From NCBI GenBank assembly GCA_035649235.1, contig DASRJX010000028.1:1-36073 (forward strand): DNA of 36,073 nt, given 5' to 3'. Position numbers and translations under genes: made by a program. This document shows positions 15,682 to 24,212 of the stretch, one piece after another. The DNA comes from DASRJX01 sp035649235 (GTDB lineage Bacteria > Acidobacteriota > Polarisedimenticolia > Gp22-AA2). The stretch's first letter is position 1, and each line of letters begins with the position of its first letter. The notes beneath the pieces are model-generated. The model was not told the origin of the DNA, ran no database searches, and was given only the letters and a program-made list of their open reading frames with translations.

Positions 15682-16532
15682 GCGGCCTCCAGCTCCAGGG
15701 CCAGGTCCACGGCGCGCACGGAGTGCGTGAGAGCGCCGATCGACACCCGCTGCACCCCCAGCGCGGCCAGGCCGGGGAGGCGCTCGTCGCTGATCCCTCC
15801 CGAGACCTCCAGGAAGGCGCGACCGCGGGTCAGGGCCACCGCCCTCCCGAGCGTCTCGTCGTCCATGTTGTCGAGGAGGAGGGCGTCGGCGCCGGCCTCG
15901 AGCGCCTCCCGCACCTCCTCGAGGCTCGTCACCTCGATCTCGAGGCCGATGCCCGGCGCCTTGCGTCCCCCGAGCGCGGCCCGCGCCCGGCGCAGTGCTA
16001 TGCCCACGCCGCCCGCCAACCGCCAGTGGTTGTCCTTGATGAGGTAGGCGTCGAACAGCCCGGCGCGGTGGTTCGTGCCGCCGCCCACCGCCACGGCGTA
16101 CTTGTCGAAGGCCCTGAGACCCGGGACGGTCTTGCGCGTGTCGGAGATCTGCAGCCGCGACCCTTCAACCCTGAGAACCAGGCGCCGGGTGGCGGTCGCG
16201 ATGCCAGACATCCTCTGCAGGAAATTGAGGGCGGTCCTCTCCCCCGCGAGGATGGCGCGGGCCGGCCCGCGCAGGGCGGCCAGGACCGCTCCCGTCTCGC
16301 AGGCCGCTCCGTCCTCGGCGTCCGTCTCGAACAGGATTCCGGCCCCTGTCTGGCAGAAGACCTCGCGCGCCACCTCGAGCCCGCAGAGGACCAGGGGCTC
16401 CCGCGCCACGATCGTCCCGGCTGCGAGAGCCGCCTCGTCCACGACGGCCTGCGAGGTGATGTCGCCCGCCCCGAGATCTTCCTGGAGGGCCAGCTGGACG
16501 GATTGTCGCAGGGTGGCGGCGTCGAGTCTCAC
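15678..16532 (-). CDS. nadC: Nicotinate-nucleotide pyrophosphorylase (carboxylating)
   Basis: A 284-residue quinolinate phosphoribosyltransferase that converts quinolinate and PRPP to nicotinate mononucleotide in de novo NAD synthesis. It has the N-terminal ALQEDLGAGDITS, the core ALNFLQRMSGIAT, DTRKTVPGLRAFDKYAV with its substrate-binding Arg/Lys, and GGGTNHRAGLFDAYLIKDNH. These are followed by the barrel strands EIEVTSLEEV, ALLLDNM and EVSGGI. Length and order are standard. The start is GTG (16530-16532). The gene overlaps birA by 4 nt and lies 41 nt after valS, so valS-nadC-birA-coaX form one tight set. The quinolinate makers nadA and nadB are not in the window. Confidence 0.97.
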   Translation of the reverse strand: MRLDAATLRQSVQLALQEDLGAGDITSQAVVDEAALAAGTIVAREPLVLCGLEVAREVFCQTGAGILFETDAEDGAACETGAVLAALRGPARAILAGERTALNFLQRMSGIATATRRLVLRVEGSRLQISDTRKTVPGLRAFDKYAVAVGGGTNHRAGLFDAYLIKDNHWRLAGGVGIALRRARAALGGRKAPGIGLEIEVTSLEEVREALEAGADALLLDNMDDETLGRAVALTRGRAFLEVSGGISDERLPGLAALGVQRVSIGALTHSVRAVDLALELEAA

Positions 16533-16573
16533 CGCGGCGATTCTCCCACACAGGCGCCGCGGCCGACAAGGCG

Positions 16574-19234
16574 CTAGCCGGGCCCCGAGAGGCTCTGGAG
16601 CGTGCTCTGGAGCCGCTCGATCTTCTCGCTCAGCTCCCGATCGATGCCCCGCACCTTGTCCACGACTTCGGGGCGCGCCCGGTTCAGGAAGTCGGCGTTC
16701 CGGAGCTTGCGCGCGTGCCCCTCCCGTTCGCGGGTCAGCTTCTCGATCTCCCGCGCCAGGCGGCCCCGCTCCGAGTCGAGATCGAGGAGATCGGCCAGCG
16801 GCAGCGCCAGGTCGGCGCCGGAAGTCACGGCACGCGCCGCAGGCCCCGCCCCCTCAAAGGAGCCTACCTCCTCCGCCTCGGAGACCCGCGCCAGGACCTG
16901 GAGGAGCGCCCGCTGCCCGGCGAGCGTGGCGCGCGCCTCGGGGGTATGCGATCGATACAGCAGCCGCACGGGCCGTCGCGGATCGAGGTGCAGCTCGGAG
17001 CGCATGTTGCGGACCCGCCCCACCACCTCCATGACGACCGTCATGCGCCGCTCGGCCTCCTCGTCCAGCCGGGTCGGGTCGGGTCGCGGGAAGGGCGCCT
17101 TCGCGATCGTCTCTCCCTCGTGCGGCAGCCGCTGCCAGATCTCCTCGGTGAGGAACGGCATGACGGGGTGCAGGAGGCGCAGCACCGTCTCGAGGACGGA
17201 CGTCAGCACGGCGCGCGTCCGCATCGCGAGTCCGGCCTCGGCCCCGGGCAGGAGCGCGGGCTTGCACATCTCGACGTACCAGTCGCAGTACTCGTGCCAC
17301 AGGAACTGGTACAGGGCGTTGGCCGTCTCGTCGAAGCGGAACTCCCGCAGCGAGCCGTCGACCCCCTCGACGAGGCGCTCCAGCCGGCTCAGGATCCACC
17401 TCTCGGGAAGCCCCAGATCCTTCTGCGCCGGCAGTTCGCGCGGCGCCGCCTCGCTCGCGCCGTCACCGGCGCTCAAGAGCACGAACCGGGCGGCGTTCCA
17501 GAGCTTGTTCGCGAACGCGCGGTAGCCCTCCATGCGCTCCACGGACAGCGGCAGATCGGCTCCCGGCGTCGCCATCGCGGCCAGCGTGAAGCGCAGGGAG
17601 TCGGCGCCATAGCGCTCGACCAGGTCCAGGGGATCCACGACGTTGCCGCGCGTCTTGGACATCTTCTGCCCTTCGGCGTCCCGCACCAGCCCCGTGATGT
17701 AGACGCGGTCGAAGGGCACCTCCCCGGCGAGTCGCAACCCCATCATGATCATCCGCGCCACCCAGAAGAACAGGATGTCAAAGCCGGTCACGAGGGCGCT
17801 GGTGGGATAGTAGCGCTCGAGGTCCTCCGTCCGGTCGGGCCATCCGAGCGTCGAGAAGGGCCAGAGCGCCGAAGAGAACCAGGTGTCGAGGACGTCCGGG
17901 TCCGGCCGCAGCCCCCCGCCGCAGGCGGGACAGGCCGCCGGCGCCTCGCGCCCCACCACCACCTCGCCGCAGGCGTCGCAGTGCCAGGCCGGAATCGGGT
18001 GTCCCCACCAGAGCTGGCGGCTGATGCACCAGTCGTGGATCCGGCCCATCCACTCGTTGTAGCTGTTGATCCAGTGCGGGGGCGTGAAGGTGACCCGGCC
18101 CGACGCGACCGCCAGGGTGGCGGTCTCGGCCAGCGGGGCGACGCGCACGAACCACTGCGTCGACAGGAGCGGCTCGGCGATCGTCCCGCACCGCTGGCAA
18201 TGACCCACGTTATGCAGGTGGTCTCGCACCTCCCGCAGCAGTCCGGCGGCGCGCAGCTCCTCGACGATCCTCTCGCGCGCCTCGAACCGCTCGAGACCTC
18301 GGAAGCGCGCCGGCACGTTGTCGTTCATGCGCGCGGTCTCGTCCATGACCAGCAGGGACGGCAGGCCGGTGCGCCGCGCCGCGGCGAAGTCGTTCGGATC
18401 GTGGGCCGGGGTGACCTTCACCGCGCCGGTGCCGAACTCGCGCTCGACGAAGGGGTCCCCCACCACGGGCAGCGCGCGGCCGACCAGCGGCAGCGTCACC
18501 GACTTGCCGATCCACTGCCGGTAGCGCTCATCCTCTGGATGCACCGCGACCCCGGTGTCGCCGAGCATCGTCTCGGGGCGCGTGGTCGCGACGTCGATGC
18601 CGCCGTCTCCCTCCTGAAAGGGATAGTGGATGGTGTAGAGGCGGCCCTGGACGGCCTGCGGCACCACCTCCAGGTCGGAGATGGCGGTGCGACAGTGCGG
18701 GCACCAGTTGACGATGAACTTGTCGCGGTAGATGAGCCCCTGCTCGTGGAGGCGCACAAAGGCCTCGCGCACCGCGCGCGACAGCGCGGGCTCCATCGTG
18801 AAACGCTCGCGCGACCAGTCGCAGGAGCACCCGAGGCGCTTCAGCTGGCCGATGATCGCCCCGCCGTACTCCTCCTTCCACTTCCAGACGCGGGCCACGA
18901 ACGCCTCGCGCCCCAGGGCCTCCCGGCTCGTTCCCTCCTTGCGGAGCTCGCGGTCGACCACCATCTGCGTCGCGATGCCCGCGTGGTCGGTCCCCGGCAG
19001 CCAGAGGACATCGTCGCCGCTCATCCGCCGCCAGCGGGCGAGGATGTCCTGCAGGGTGTTGTTGAGGGCATGTCCCATGTGCAGCCGCCCGGTCACGTTC
19101 GGAGGCGGGATGACCATGACGAACGGCGGGCGGCCGGACGAAGGATCCGCCGCGAACACGTTCAGGTGCAGCCAGTGCTCGTACCAGCGTCCTTCGAAGC
19201 GCTGTGGTTCGAAGACCTTGTCGATCGGGATCAC
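16574..19234 (-). CDS. valS: Valyl-tRNA synthetase
   Basis: An 886-residue class I aminoacyl-tRNA synthetase that charges tRNA-Val and edits mischarged threonine. The HIGH motif appears as HMGH (52-55) within PPPNVTGRLHMGHAL, and KMSK is in QKMSKTRGN near residue 520. The editing domain (about 190-340) includes TTRPETMLGDTGVAVHPED. A zinc-type CxxC pair occurs around CDACGEVV/CPACGGG. The C-terminal coiled coil (about 820-880) carries the ERGRLAREIEKL heptads typical of ValS. The start is GTG 19232-19234, with GGAG 7 nt upstream. An overlapping ATG 5 nt earlier is out of frame and ends after one codon. It precedes nadC by 41 nt. Confidence 0.98.
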   Translation of the reverse strand: MIPIDKVFEPQRFEGRWYEHWLHLNVFAADPSSGRPPFVMVIPPPNVTGRLHMGHALNNTLQDILARWRRMSGDDVLWLPGTDHAGIATQMVVDRELRKEGTSREALGREAFVARVWKWKEEYGGAIIGQLKRLGCSCDWSRERFTMEPALSRAVREAFVRLHEQGLIYRDKFIVNWCPHCRTAISDLEVVPQAVQGRLYTIHYPFQEGDGGIDVATTRPETMLGDTGVAVHPEDERYRQWIGKSVTLPLVGRALPVVGDPFVEREFGTGAVKVTPAHDPNDFAAARRTGLPSLLVMDETARMNDNVPARFRGLERFEARERIVEELRAAGLLREVRDHLHNVGHCQRCGTIAEPLLSTQWFVRVAPLAETATLAVASGRVTFTPPHWINSYNEWMGRIHDWCISRQLWWGHPIPAWHCDACGEVVVGREAPAACPACGGGLRPDPDVLDTWFSSALWPFSTLGWPDRTEDLERYYPTSALVTGFDILFFWVARMIMMGLRLAGEVPFDRVYITGLVRDAEGQKMSKTRGNVVDPLDLVERYGADSLRFTLAAMATPGADLPLSVERMEGYRAFANKLWNAARFVLLSAGDGASEAAPRELPAQKDLGLPERWILSRLERLVEGVDGSLREFRFDETANALYQFLWHEYCDWYVEMCKPALLPGAEAGLAMRTRAVLTSVLETVLRLLHPVMPFLTEEIWQRLPHEGETIAKAPFPRPDPTRLDEEAERRMTVVMEVVGRVRNMRSELHLDPRRPVRLLYRSHTPEARATLAGQRALLQVLARVSEAEEVGSFEGAGPAARAVTSGADLALPLADLLDLDSERGRLAREIEKLTREREGHARKLRNADFLNRARPEVVDKVRGIDRELSEKIERLQSTLQSLSGPG

Positions 19235-19364
19235 GCCATGACTCCAGAGGTGAGGGGGAACTCTACAGGCGCCACCGTGGCGGGGGCAAGCGGGGCGTCA
19301 CCGGCCCGGGCCGCGTCGAACGGGGACGCGGGCGAGGGGCACGTCGGCTCGGAGCGGGAGGCGC

Positions 19365-19391
19365 GGGGACGGGCCGGCGCCTCACGTCCCC
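19365..19391 (-). other. Inverted repeat spanning the response-regulator stop codon
   Basis: CGTCCCC (19385-19391) and GGGGACG (19365-19371) are perfect 7-bp complements separated by 13 nt. That loop also contains a short GGCGCC palindrome. On the minus strand the left arm falls in the last codons of the response regulator and the stop codon is in the loop. No T-tract follows, so it may only protect or slow the transcript end before valS. Confidence 0.3.
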
Positions 19392-20284
19392 TCTTCGAGC
19401 TCCTTGATGCGCTGCCGAACCAGCGCCTCGGCCACCGACGGAATGACCTCCCAGGCGATCTCGCGCACGACCCGATCCGCCATCTTGCGGACCACCATCT
19501 CGGCGACCTGGTCGAGCGCTTCCTGCGACAGATCGACCGGAGCCGGATCGGCGGACTGCGCCTGGACGGCGGGAGCTGGAGTGGGCGCGCTCAGAGGCTC
19601 GTGGGTCGGCTCGCGTCTCTCGCTGCGCCGCGGAGGCGTCGGGGCGAGCCCGACGCCGGCGGGCATCTCGTAGCCAGGGACGAACCCTTCCATGAATCCT
19701 GTCCGGCCGGCCGGGTCCGCCTCGGGCGTCTCCTCCTCGATCTGGACCGGCAACGGCATCGAGGGGAGCTCGTCGCGCGTCAGGCGCATCGTCGAGGGCC
19801 CCGGCGGCGGCTCGGGTGTCGAGAACGCCTCGTCCTGGCCTTCCTCGAGGCCGAGGTCGGCGAATCCGAGATAGCTGCCTCCCGGGTCGGCCGCCGGCGC
19901 CGTGAAGGCCGGCTGCGGCCCCTGCGCTATCAGCTCCTCCACGCGGGAGACCAGGACCTGCGACTCGAACGGCTTGGTGAGGTGCCCGCTGGCGCCCGCG
20001 GCCTCGGCCCGGCGGCGATCGAAGGGCTCGAACGTGCCGGTCAGCAGGAGGACCGGGATCGACGCCGTCGCGGGGTCGGCCTTGAGCTGCTCGCAGACCT
20101 CGTAGCCGCTCTTCTCCGGCATGATCACGTCGAGCAGCACGATGTCGGGCCGCAGGTCGGGGATCTTCTTCAGCGCCTGGGCGCCATTGCTGACGCAGAC
20201 AACCTGGTAGTTGCCATCCGAGAACGTCAGTTCCACCACCTTCTGGATGGTGATGCTGTCGTCGGCCAGCAGGATCTTTTTCAC
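19382..20284 (-). CDS. Response regulator with disordered linker and PopZ-like C-terminal helix
   Basis: A 300-residue protein. Residues 1-125 are a CheY-type receiver: Asp8-Asp9 in LLADDS, the phospho-acceptor Asp52 in VLLDVIMP, Thr83 in LLLTGTF and Lys in GHLTKPF. Residues ~126-245 are a Pro/Glu/Ala-rich linker with no fold visible. Residues ~250-300 form a long amphipathic helix region, MVVRKMADRVVREIAWEVIP, then VAEALVRQRIKELEEG, resembling the C-terminal oligomerisation helices of PopZ-type proteins. No DNA-binding output domain exists, so it probably acts through protein contacts. The start is GTG 20282-20284, with GGAGGA 6 nt upstream. An upstream in-frame open stretch to 20560 is Ser/Arg-rich and opposite the mutase gene, so I excluded it. 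No histidine kinase is in the window. Confidence 0.88.
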   Translation of the reverse strand: MKKILLADDSITIQKVVELTFSDGNYQVVCVSNGAQALKKIPDLRPDIVLLDVIMPEKSGYEVCEQLKADPATASIPVLLLTGTFEPFDRRRAEAAGASGHLTKPFESQVLVSRVEELIAQGPQPAFTAPAADPGGSYLGFADLGLEEGQDEAFSTPEPPPGPSTMRLTRDELPSMPLPVQIEEETPEADPAGRTGFMEGFVPGYEMPAGVGLAPTPPRRSERREPTHEPLSAPTPAPAVQAQSADPAPVDLSQEALDQVAEMVVRKMADRVVREIAWEVIPSVAEALVRQRIKELEEGT

Positions 20285-20378
20285 TCCGGCTCCTCCCCCG
20301 CGATTCGCAGGATGTGCGGGCGCGGTTCCACTCCGCTCCCGGCCGTCGGCGCGCCCGCCGCGGCCGGCCCCGTTCGAC

Positions 20379-20789
20379 TCAGCGACGCTTCGGGACGACG
20401 TTCCCGCGCACCCAGTCGATGACCTGCTGGGTCGTCGTCCCCGGGGTGAAGATGGCGCGGACGCCCGCCGCGAGAAGTTGGGGGGCGTCCTCGTCCGGGA
20501 TGATGCCGCCGCCGAACAGGACGACGTCGTCGCGCTTCTGCTCCTTGAGGAGCCTGACAATCTTCGGGAACAGGGTCATGTGCGCTCCCGACAGGATCGA
20601 CAGGCCGATGCCGTCGACGTCCTCCTGCAGAGCGGTCGCCACGACCATCTCCGGCGTCTGGTGGAGTCCCGTGTAGATCACCTCGAACCCGGCGTCGCGC
20701 AGGGCGCGCGCGATGATCTTCGCGCCCCGATCGTGGCCGTCCAGGCCCACTTTCCCGACCAGGAGCCGCACCCCCGCGCCCAGACTCAT
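20379..20789 (-). CDS. Methylmalonyl-CoA mutase, B12-binding small subunit
   Basis: A 136-residue cobalamin-binding domain standing alone as a subunit. The DxHxxG motif is DGHDRG at residues 17-22, with His19 as the cobalt ligand. The SxL-GG pattern of the fold follows: GLSILSGAH, and GGGIIPDED. The last part, GVRAIFTPGTTTQQVIDWVR, matches the end of methylmalonyl-CoA mutase C-terminal domains. The start ATG shares one base with the mutase catalytic subunit stop (TGATG), so the two are translationally coupled and very likely form one enzyme. A gap of 94 nt follows before the response regulator. Confidence 0.94.
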   Translation of the reverse strand: MSLGAGVRLLVGKVGLDGHDRGAKIIARALRDAGFEVIYTGLHQTPEMVVATALQEDVDGIGLSILSGAHMTLFPKIVRLLKEQKRDDVVLFGGGIIPDEDAPQLLAAGVRAIFTPGTTTQQVIDWVRGNVVPKRR

Positions 20790-22474
20790 CAGAGGCTCAC
20801 CGCGCCTTCACGGTACGCGCCGAAGACGTTCTTGAGCGTGTCGGCGATCTCCTGGACCGAGGCATAGGCGCGCACCGACTCCAGGACATGGGGCACGACG
20901 TTGTCGTCGGAGCGCGCCGCGGCCTCGAGCGCCTGGAGGGCGCGGGCGTGCCGGCCCTGATCGCGCTCGCCGCGCACCCGGCGCAGGCGCTCGAGCTGTG
21001 CCGGCTCGACCCCCGGATCGATGCGCAGGAGCGCCGGAGGCGGGCCGTTCCCCTCGGTGTATTTGTTGACCCCCACGAGCGTCTTCTCGCCGTTGTCGAG
21101 CTGGCGCTGGTAGCGATAGGCCGCTTCGGCGATCTCGCGCTGCGGGAAACCCCGCTCGATCGCCGCCACCATGCCGCCCATGTCTTCGATGGTGCGGATG
21201 TACTGGAGGGCCTCCTCCTCCATGCGGTCCGTGAGGGACTCGACGAAATAGGATCCGCCGAGCGGATCGATGGTATTCGTCACGCCGCTTTCCTCCGCGA
21301 TGATCTGCTGGGTCCTGAGGGCGATCCGGACAGAATCCTCGCTCGGGAGGGCGAGCGTCTCGTCGAGGGAGTTCGTGTGCAGCGATTGCGTGCCGCCCAG
21401 GGCGGCCGCGAGGGCCTGGAGGGTCACGCGCACGACGTTGTTGACCGGCTGCTGGGCGGTCAGCGAGCAGCCGGCGGTCTGCACGTGGGTCCGGAGCATC
21501 CAGGAGCGGGGGTTCTTCGCCCCGAACCGATCCTGCAGGAAACGGCACCACATGCGGCGCGCGGCGCGGAGCTTGGCGACCTCCTCGAACAGGTCGATGT
21601 GCGAGTTGAAGAAGAAGGAGAGCCTGGGCGCGAACGCGTCCACCGGCAGGCCGCGATCGACCCCGGCCTGCACGTAGGCCAGCCCGTCGGCCAGGGTGAA
21701 GGCCAGCTCCTGGACCGCCGTGGAGCCCGCTTCGCGGATGTGGTAGCCGCTGATGGAGATCGTGTTCCACTTCGGCACCTTGGCGGCGCAGAAGGCGATC
21801 ATGTCGGTGATCAGGCGCAGGGAGGGTCCGGGAGGATAGATCCACTCCTTCTGGGCGATGTACTCCTTCAGGATGTCGTTCTGGATCGTCCCCTCGAGGA
21901 TGTCGAACGACACCCCCTGCTTCTCGGCCACCGCGAGGTACATCGCGAGCAGGATGACCGCCGGGGCGTTGATGGTCATCGACGTCGACACCTGGGACAG
22001 CGGGATGCCCTGGAACAGGATCTCCATGTCGGCCAGCGTGTCGATCGCCACGCCCTCGCGCCCGACCTCGCCTTCGGCGAGCGCGTCGTCCGAATCCCGC
22101 CCCATCAGGGTCGGGAGATCGAACGCCACCGACAGGCCCGTCTGGCCGTGCTCCAGGAGGTACTGGAAGCGGCGGTTGGTGTCCTCGGCGCTGCCGAAGC
22201 CGGCGAACTGGCGCATCGTCCAGAGCCGGGCGCGGTACATCGTCGGGTGGACGCCGCGCGTGAACGGAGGCTCCCCGGGCATCCCGAGACGATCGGAGGC
22301 CTCCCAGCCCTCCAGGTCCTCCGCGGTGTAGAGGCGCCCGATCGGCAGGTCGCTGACGGTCGTGAACGACGCGGTCCTGTCCGGCTTCTGATCGAGCGCC
22401 TTCCCGAGGACCTTCTCCTCCCAGGCCTGCCGGGCGCCCGGTCGGACCGCCGCCTTGCCGTCCTTGCCGCTCAT
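20789..22474 (-). CDS. Methylmalonyl-CoA mutase, catalytic large subunit
   Basis: A 561-residue catalytic (TIM-barrel) subunit of an acyl-CoA mutase, which rearranges methylmalonyl-CoA and succinyl-CoA using adenosylcobalamin. The N-terminal segment FTRGVHPTMYRARLWTMRQF includes the TMYR substrate-binding Tyr. It is followed by GLSVAFDLPTLMGRDSDDA, SISGYHIREAGS, the QTAGCSLTAQQPVNNVVRV segment and IDPLGGSYFVESLTD. The protein ends at the split point before the B12 domain, as in archaeal-type and Actinobacterial two-subunit forms. I placed the start at ATG 22472-22474, which overlaps the acyl-CoA dehydrogenase stop by 4 nt. An upstream open stretch in this frame is the shadow of that gene. The exact substrate (methylmalonyl- versus another acyl-CoA) is inferred from the TMYR and RLWT motifs. 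No meaB-type chaperone is in the window. Confidence 0.94.
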   Translation of the reverse strand: MSGKDGKAAVRPGARQAWEEKVLGKALDQKPDRTASFTTVSDLPIGRLYTAEDLEGWEASDRLGMPGEPPFTRGVHPTMYRARLWTMRQFAGFGSAEDTNRRFQYLLEHGQTGLSVAFDLPTLMGRDSDDALAEGEVGREGVAIDTLADMEILFQGIPLSQVSTSMTINAPAVILLAMYLAVAEKQGVSFDILEGTIQNDILKEYIAQKEWIYPPGPSLRLITDMIAFCAAKVPKWNTISISGYHIREAGSTAVQELAFTLADGLAYVQAGVDRGLPVDAFAPRLSFFFNSHIDLFEEVAKLRAARRMWCRFLQDRFGAKNPRSWMLRTHVQTAGCSLTAQQPVNNVVRVTLQALAAALGGTQSLHTNSLDETLALPSEDSVRIALRTQQIIAEESGVTNTIDPLGGSYFVESLTDRMEEEALQYIRTIEDMGGMVAAIERGFPQREIAEAAYRYQRQLDNGEKTLVGVNKYTEGNGPPPALLRIDPGVEPAQLERLRRVRGERDQGRHARALQALEAAARSDDNVVPHVLESVRAYASVQEIADTLKNVFGAYREGAVSL

Positions 22475-23628
22475 GCCGCAGCCCCTTTCAGCAGCTCCTT
22501 GGCGATGACGAGCCGCTGGATCTCCGACGTCCCCTCGTAGATCTCCGTGATCTTGGCGTCCCGGAACAGACGCTCGACCGTGTACTCGCTGATGTAGCCG
22601 TAACCGCCGTGGATCTGCACGGCCTGGCGGGCGGCGCGCATGCAGGCCTCGGAGGCGAAGAGCTTCGCCATGGAGGCCTCCACCGAGCAGCGCCCCTTCG
22701 TGTCGCGCGTCCAGGCGGCGCGGTAGGTGAGGAGCCGCGCGGCCTCGATCTCGACCGCCATGTCGGCCAGCTTCCACTGGATGGCCTGCAGGTCGGCAAT
22801 CGGCTTGCCGAACGCCTCGCGGCTCCTGCTGTAGGCGAGCGCCTCGTCCAGCGACGCCTGCCCTATGCCGAGGGCCTGGGAGGCGATGCCGATGCGCCCG
22901 CCGTCCAGCGTCGCCATGGCGATCTTGAACCCTTCCCCTTCGGCGCCGAGCCGGTTCTCCGCGGGGACCTCGCAGTCCTCGAGCACGATCTCGACCGACC
23001 CGGAGCAGGTGATGCCCATCTTGTGCTCCGGCTTTCCGAGCCGCAGCCCTTTGAAGCCGCGCTCGATGACGAAGGCGGTGATGCCGCGGTGCTTCAGCGC
23101 CGGGTTGACGGTGGCGTACACCAGGAAGGAGTGCGCGGCCACGCCGTTGGTGACGAACACCTTATTCCCGTTCAGGACGTAGCGGTCCCCCCGGAGGACC
23201 GCCGTCGTGCGCAGCGCCGCCGCGTCCGATCCCGCCCCCGGCTCGGTCAGACAGTAGGCTCCGATCCTCTCGCCTCGGGCGTGCGGCAGCAGGTACCGCT
23301 GCTTCTGCGGCTCGGTGCCGAAGACCAGGAGCGGGCCGCAGAACAGCGAGTTGTTGACCGACAGGATGACGCCGGTCGAGGCGCAGGCGCGTGAGACCTC
23401 CTCGATGGCGATGACGTAGGAGACGGAGTCGAACCCCGCGCCGCCGTATTCCTCCGGGATCATCATCCCCGTGAGGTTCATCTCGGCGCACCGGCGGTAG
23501 TTGTCGAGGGGAAACTCCCGGGTCCGATCGTATTCCGCGGCGCGCGGCTTGAGCACCGACTGCGCGAAGTCGCGCACCGTGTCCCGGATCATCTCCTGCT
23601 CTCTGCTGAGTCCGAATTCGACCGGCAT
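22471..23628 (-). CDS. Acyl-CoA dehydrogenase (short-chain/butyryl type)
   Basis: A 385-residue FAD enzyme that desaturates acyl-CoA to trans-2-enoyl-CoA, passing electrons to electron-transfer flavoprotein. FAD and substrate motifs are AYCLTEPGAGSDAAAL and FVTNGVAAHSFLVYA. The C-terminal part has IHGGYGYISEYTVERLFRD and the catalytic base Glu365 in YEGTSEIQ. Length and architecture (N-helical, beta, C-helical) are canonical. Its ATG directly abuts the hpf stop with no gap, and its stop overlaps the mutase ATG by 4 nt. With the upstream thiolase, dehydrogenase and crotonase it completes a four-enzyme C4 acyl-CoA set. Chain length preference is a guess; no ETF genes are visible. Confidence 0.94.
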   Translation of the reverse strand: MPVEFGLSREQEMIRDTVRDFAQSVLKPRAAEYDRTREFPLDNYRRCAEMNLTGMMIPEEYGGAGFDSVSYVIAIEEVSRACASTGVILSVNNSLFCGPLLVFGTEPQKQRYLLPHARGERIGAYCLTEPGAGSDAAALRTTAVLRGDRYVLNGNKVFVTNGVAAHSFLVYATVNPALKHRGITAFVIERGFKGLRLGKPEHKMGITCSGSVEIVLEDCEVPAENRLGAEGEGFKIAMATLDGGRIGIASQALGIGQASLDEALAYSRSREAFGKPIADLQAIQWKLADMAVEIEAARLLTYRAAWTRDTKGRCSVEASMAKLFASEACMRAARQAVQIHGGYGYISEYTVERLFRDAKITEIYEGTSEIQRLVIAKELLKGAAA

Positions 23629-24177
23629 CTAGGTCTCCGTTTCCACGAGCCCAAACTGGCCGTCGGGGCGCCGGAACAGCACCGACACCTGCTGGGACTC
23701 CAGGTCGCGGAAGACCAGGACCTGCGGCTCCGAGTCCTGGGCCCTCAGGATGGCCTCCCGGACCGACATCGGCCGGACGGCGACGCGTCCCATCAGGATG
23801 ACCTCGGGAACCCCGTCCGATCCTCCGTCCGAGGCCGGGATCTCGGGCGCCGCGCCGCGGCGCGGTCCCTCCCACGGGCCCCTCCCCTTGCGCCGATCGG
23901 TCCTGCGGCTCGAGACCTTGCGGGCCTGGGTCAGAAGCCTTTCGGTGCAAACCGCCAAGGCGTCCTCGAACTCCACGGCCTCTCCCTTGGCCGTCAGGGT
24001 CCGCGCGCGCGCCTTGACCACGATCTCGGCGACGCGCCGGTGCTTCTCGCGGCTCAGGATGACATGGCTGTCGAGGATAGCACCAAGAAACTTCTCCAGT
24101 TTCTGGAGCCTGCTCTCGGCCAGCGCCTTGAGCGCCGGTGTTAAATGCGCCTTTCGACCTGTGAACAGAATCCTCAT
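23629..24177 (-). CDS. hpf: Ribosome hibernation-promoting factor, long form
   Basis: A 182-residue protein that inactivates 70S ribosomes in stationary phase or stress by dimerising them. The N-terminal S30AE/YfiA domain (1-~100) has FTGRKAHLTPALKALAESRL, and HVILSREKHRRVAEIVV. A Gly/Arg-rich linker follows. The C-terminal dimerisation domain (about 130-182) has EVILMGRVAVRPMSVREAI and ends with SVLFRRPDGQFGLVETE. This is the long type found outside gammaproteobacteria. The start is ATG 24175-24177, with GGAGGG upstream. It follows rpoN by 35 nt, the usual rpoN-hpf order. An upstream extension in this frame through rpoN is a shadow. Confidence 0.93.
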   Translation of the reverse strand: MRILFTGRKAHLTPALKALAESRLQKLEKFLGAILDSHVILSREKHRRVAEIVVKARARTLTAKGEAVEFEDALAVCTERLLTQARKVSSRRTDRRKGRGPWEGPRRGAAPEIPASDGGSDGVPEVILMGRVAVRPMSVREAILRAQDSEPQVLVFRDLESQQVSVLFRRPDGQFGLVETET

Positions 24178-24212
24178 GGGATCCCTCCGGGCCGCCTCGG
24201 ACCTGTCGCGTC

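Noticed and set aside
19231..19239. ATG-GCG-TGA mini-frame overlapping the valS GTG as a possible leader peptide
   Set aside because: The GGAG is only 2 nt before that ATG but 7 nt before the GTG, so the site serves valS. A one-codon frame occurs by chance.
16715..20422. Long plus-strand open frame opposite valS and the response regulator (1235 residues)
   Set aside because: The content is Arg/Gly/Pro/His-rich and runs across several genes of the other strand without a domain or ribosome site. It is a codon-bias artefact.
20285..20560. Upstream extension of the response regulator
   Set aside because: It is Ser/Arg/Thr-rich, lies inside the mutase B12 subunit gene on the same strand, and a good GGAGGA precedes the internal GTG at 20284.
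22475..22777. Upstream extension of the mutase large subunit
   Set aside because: It is a shadow within the acyl-CoA dehydrogenase gene. The ATG overlapping that gene's stop fits the family N terminus.
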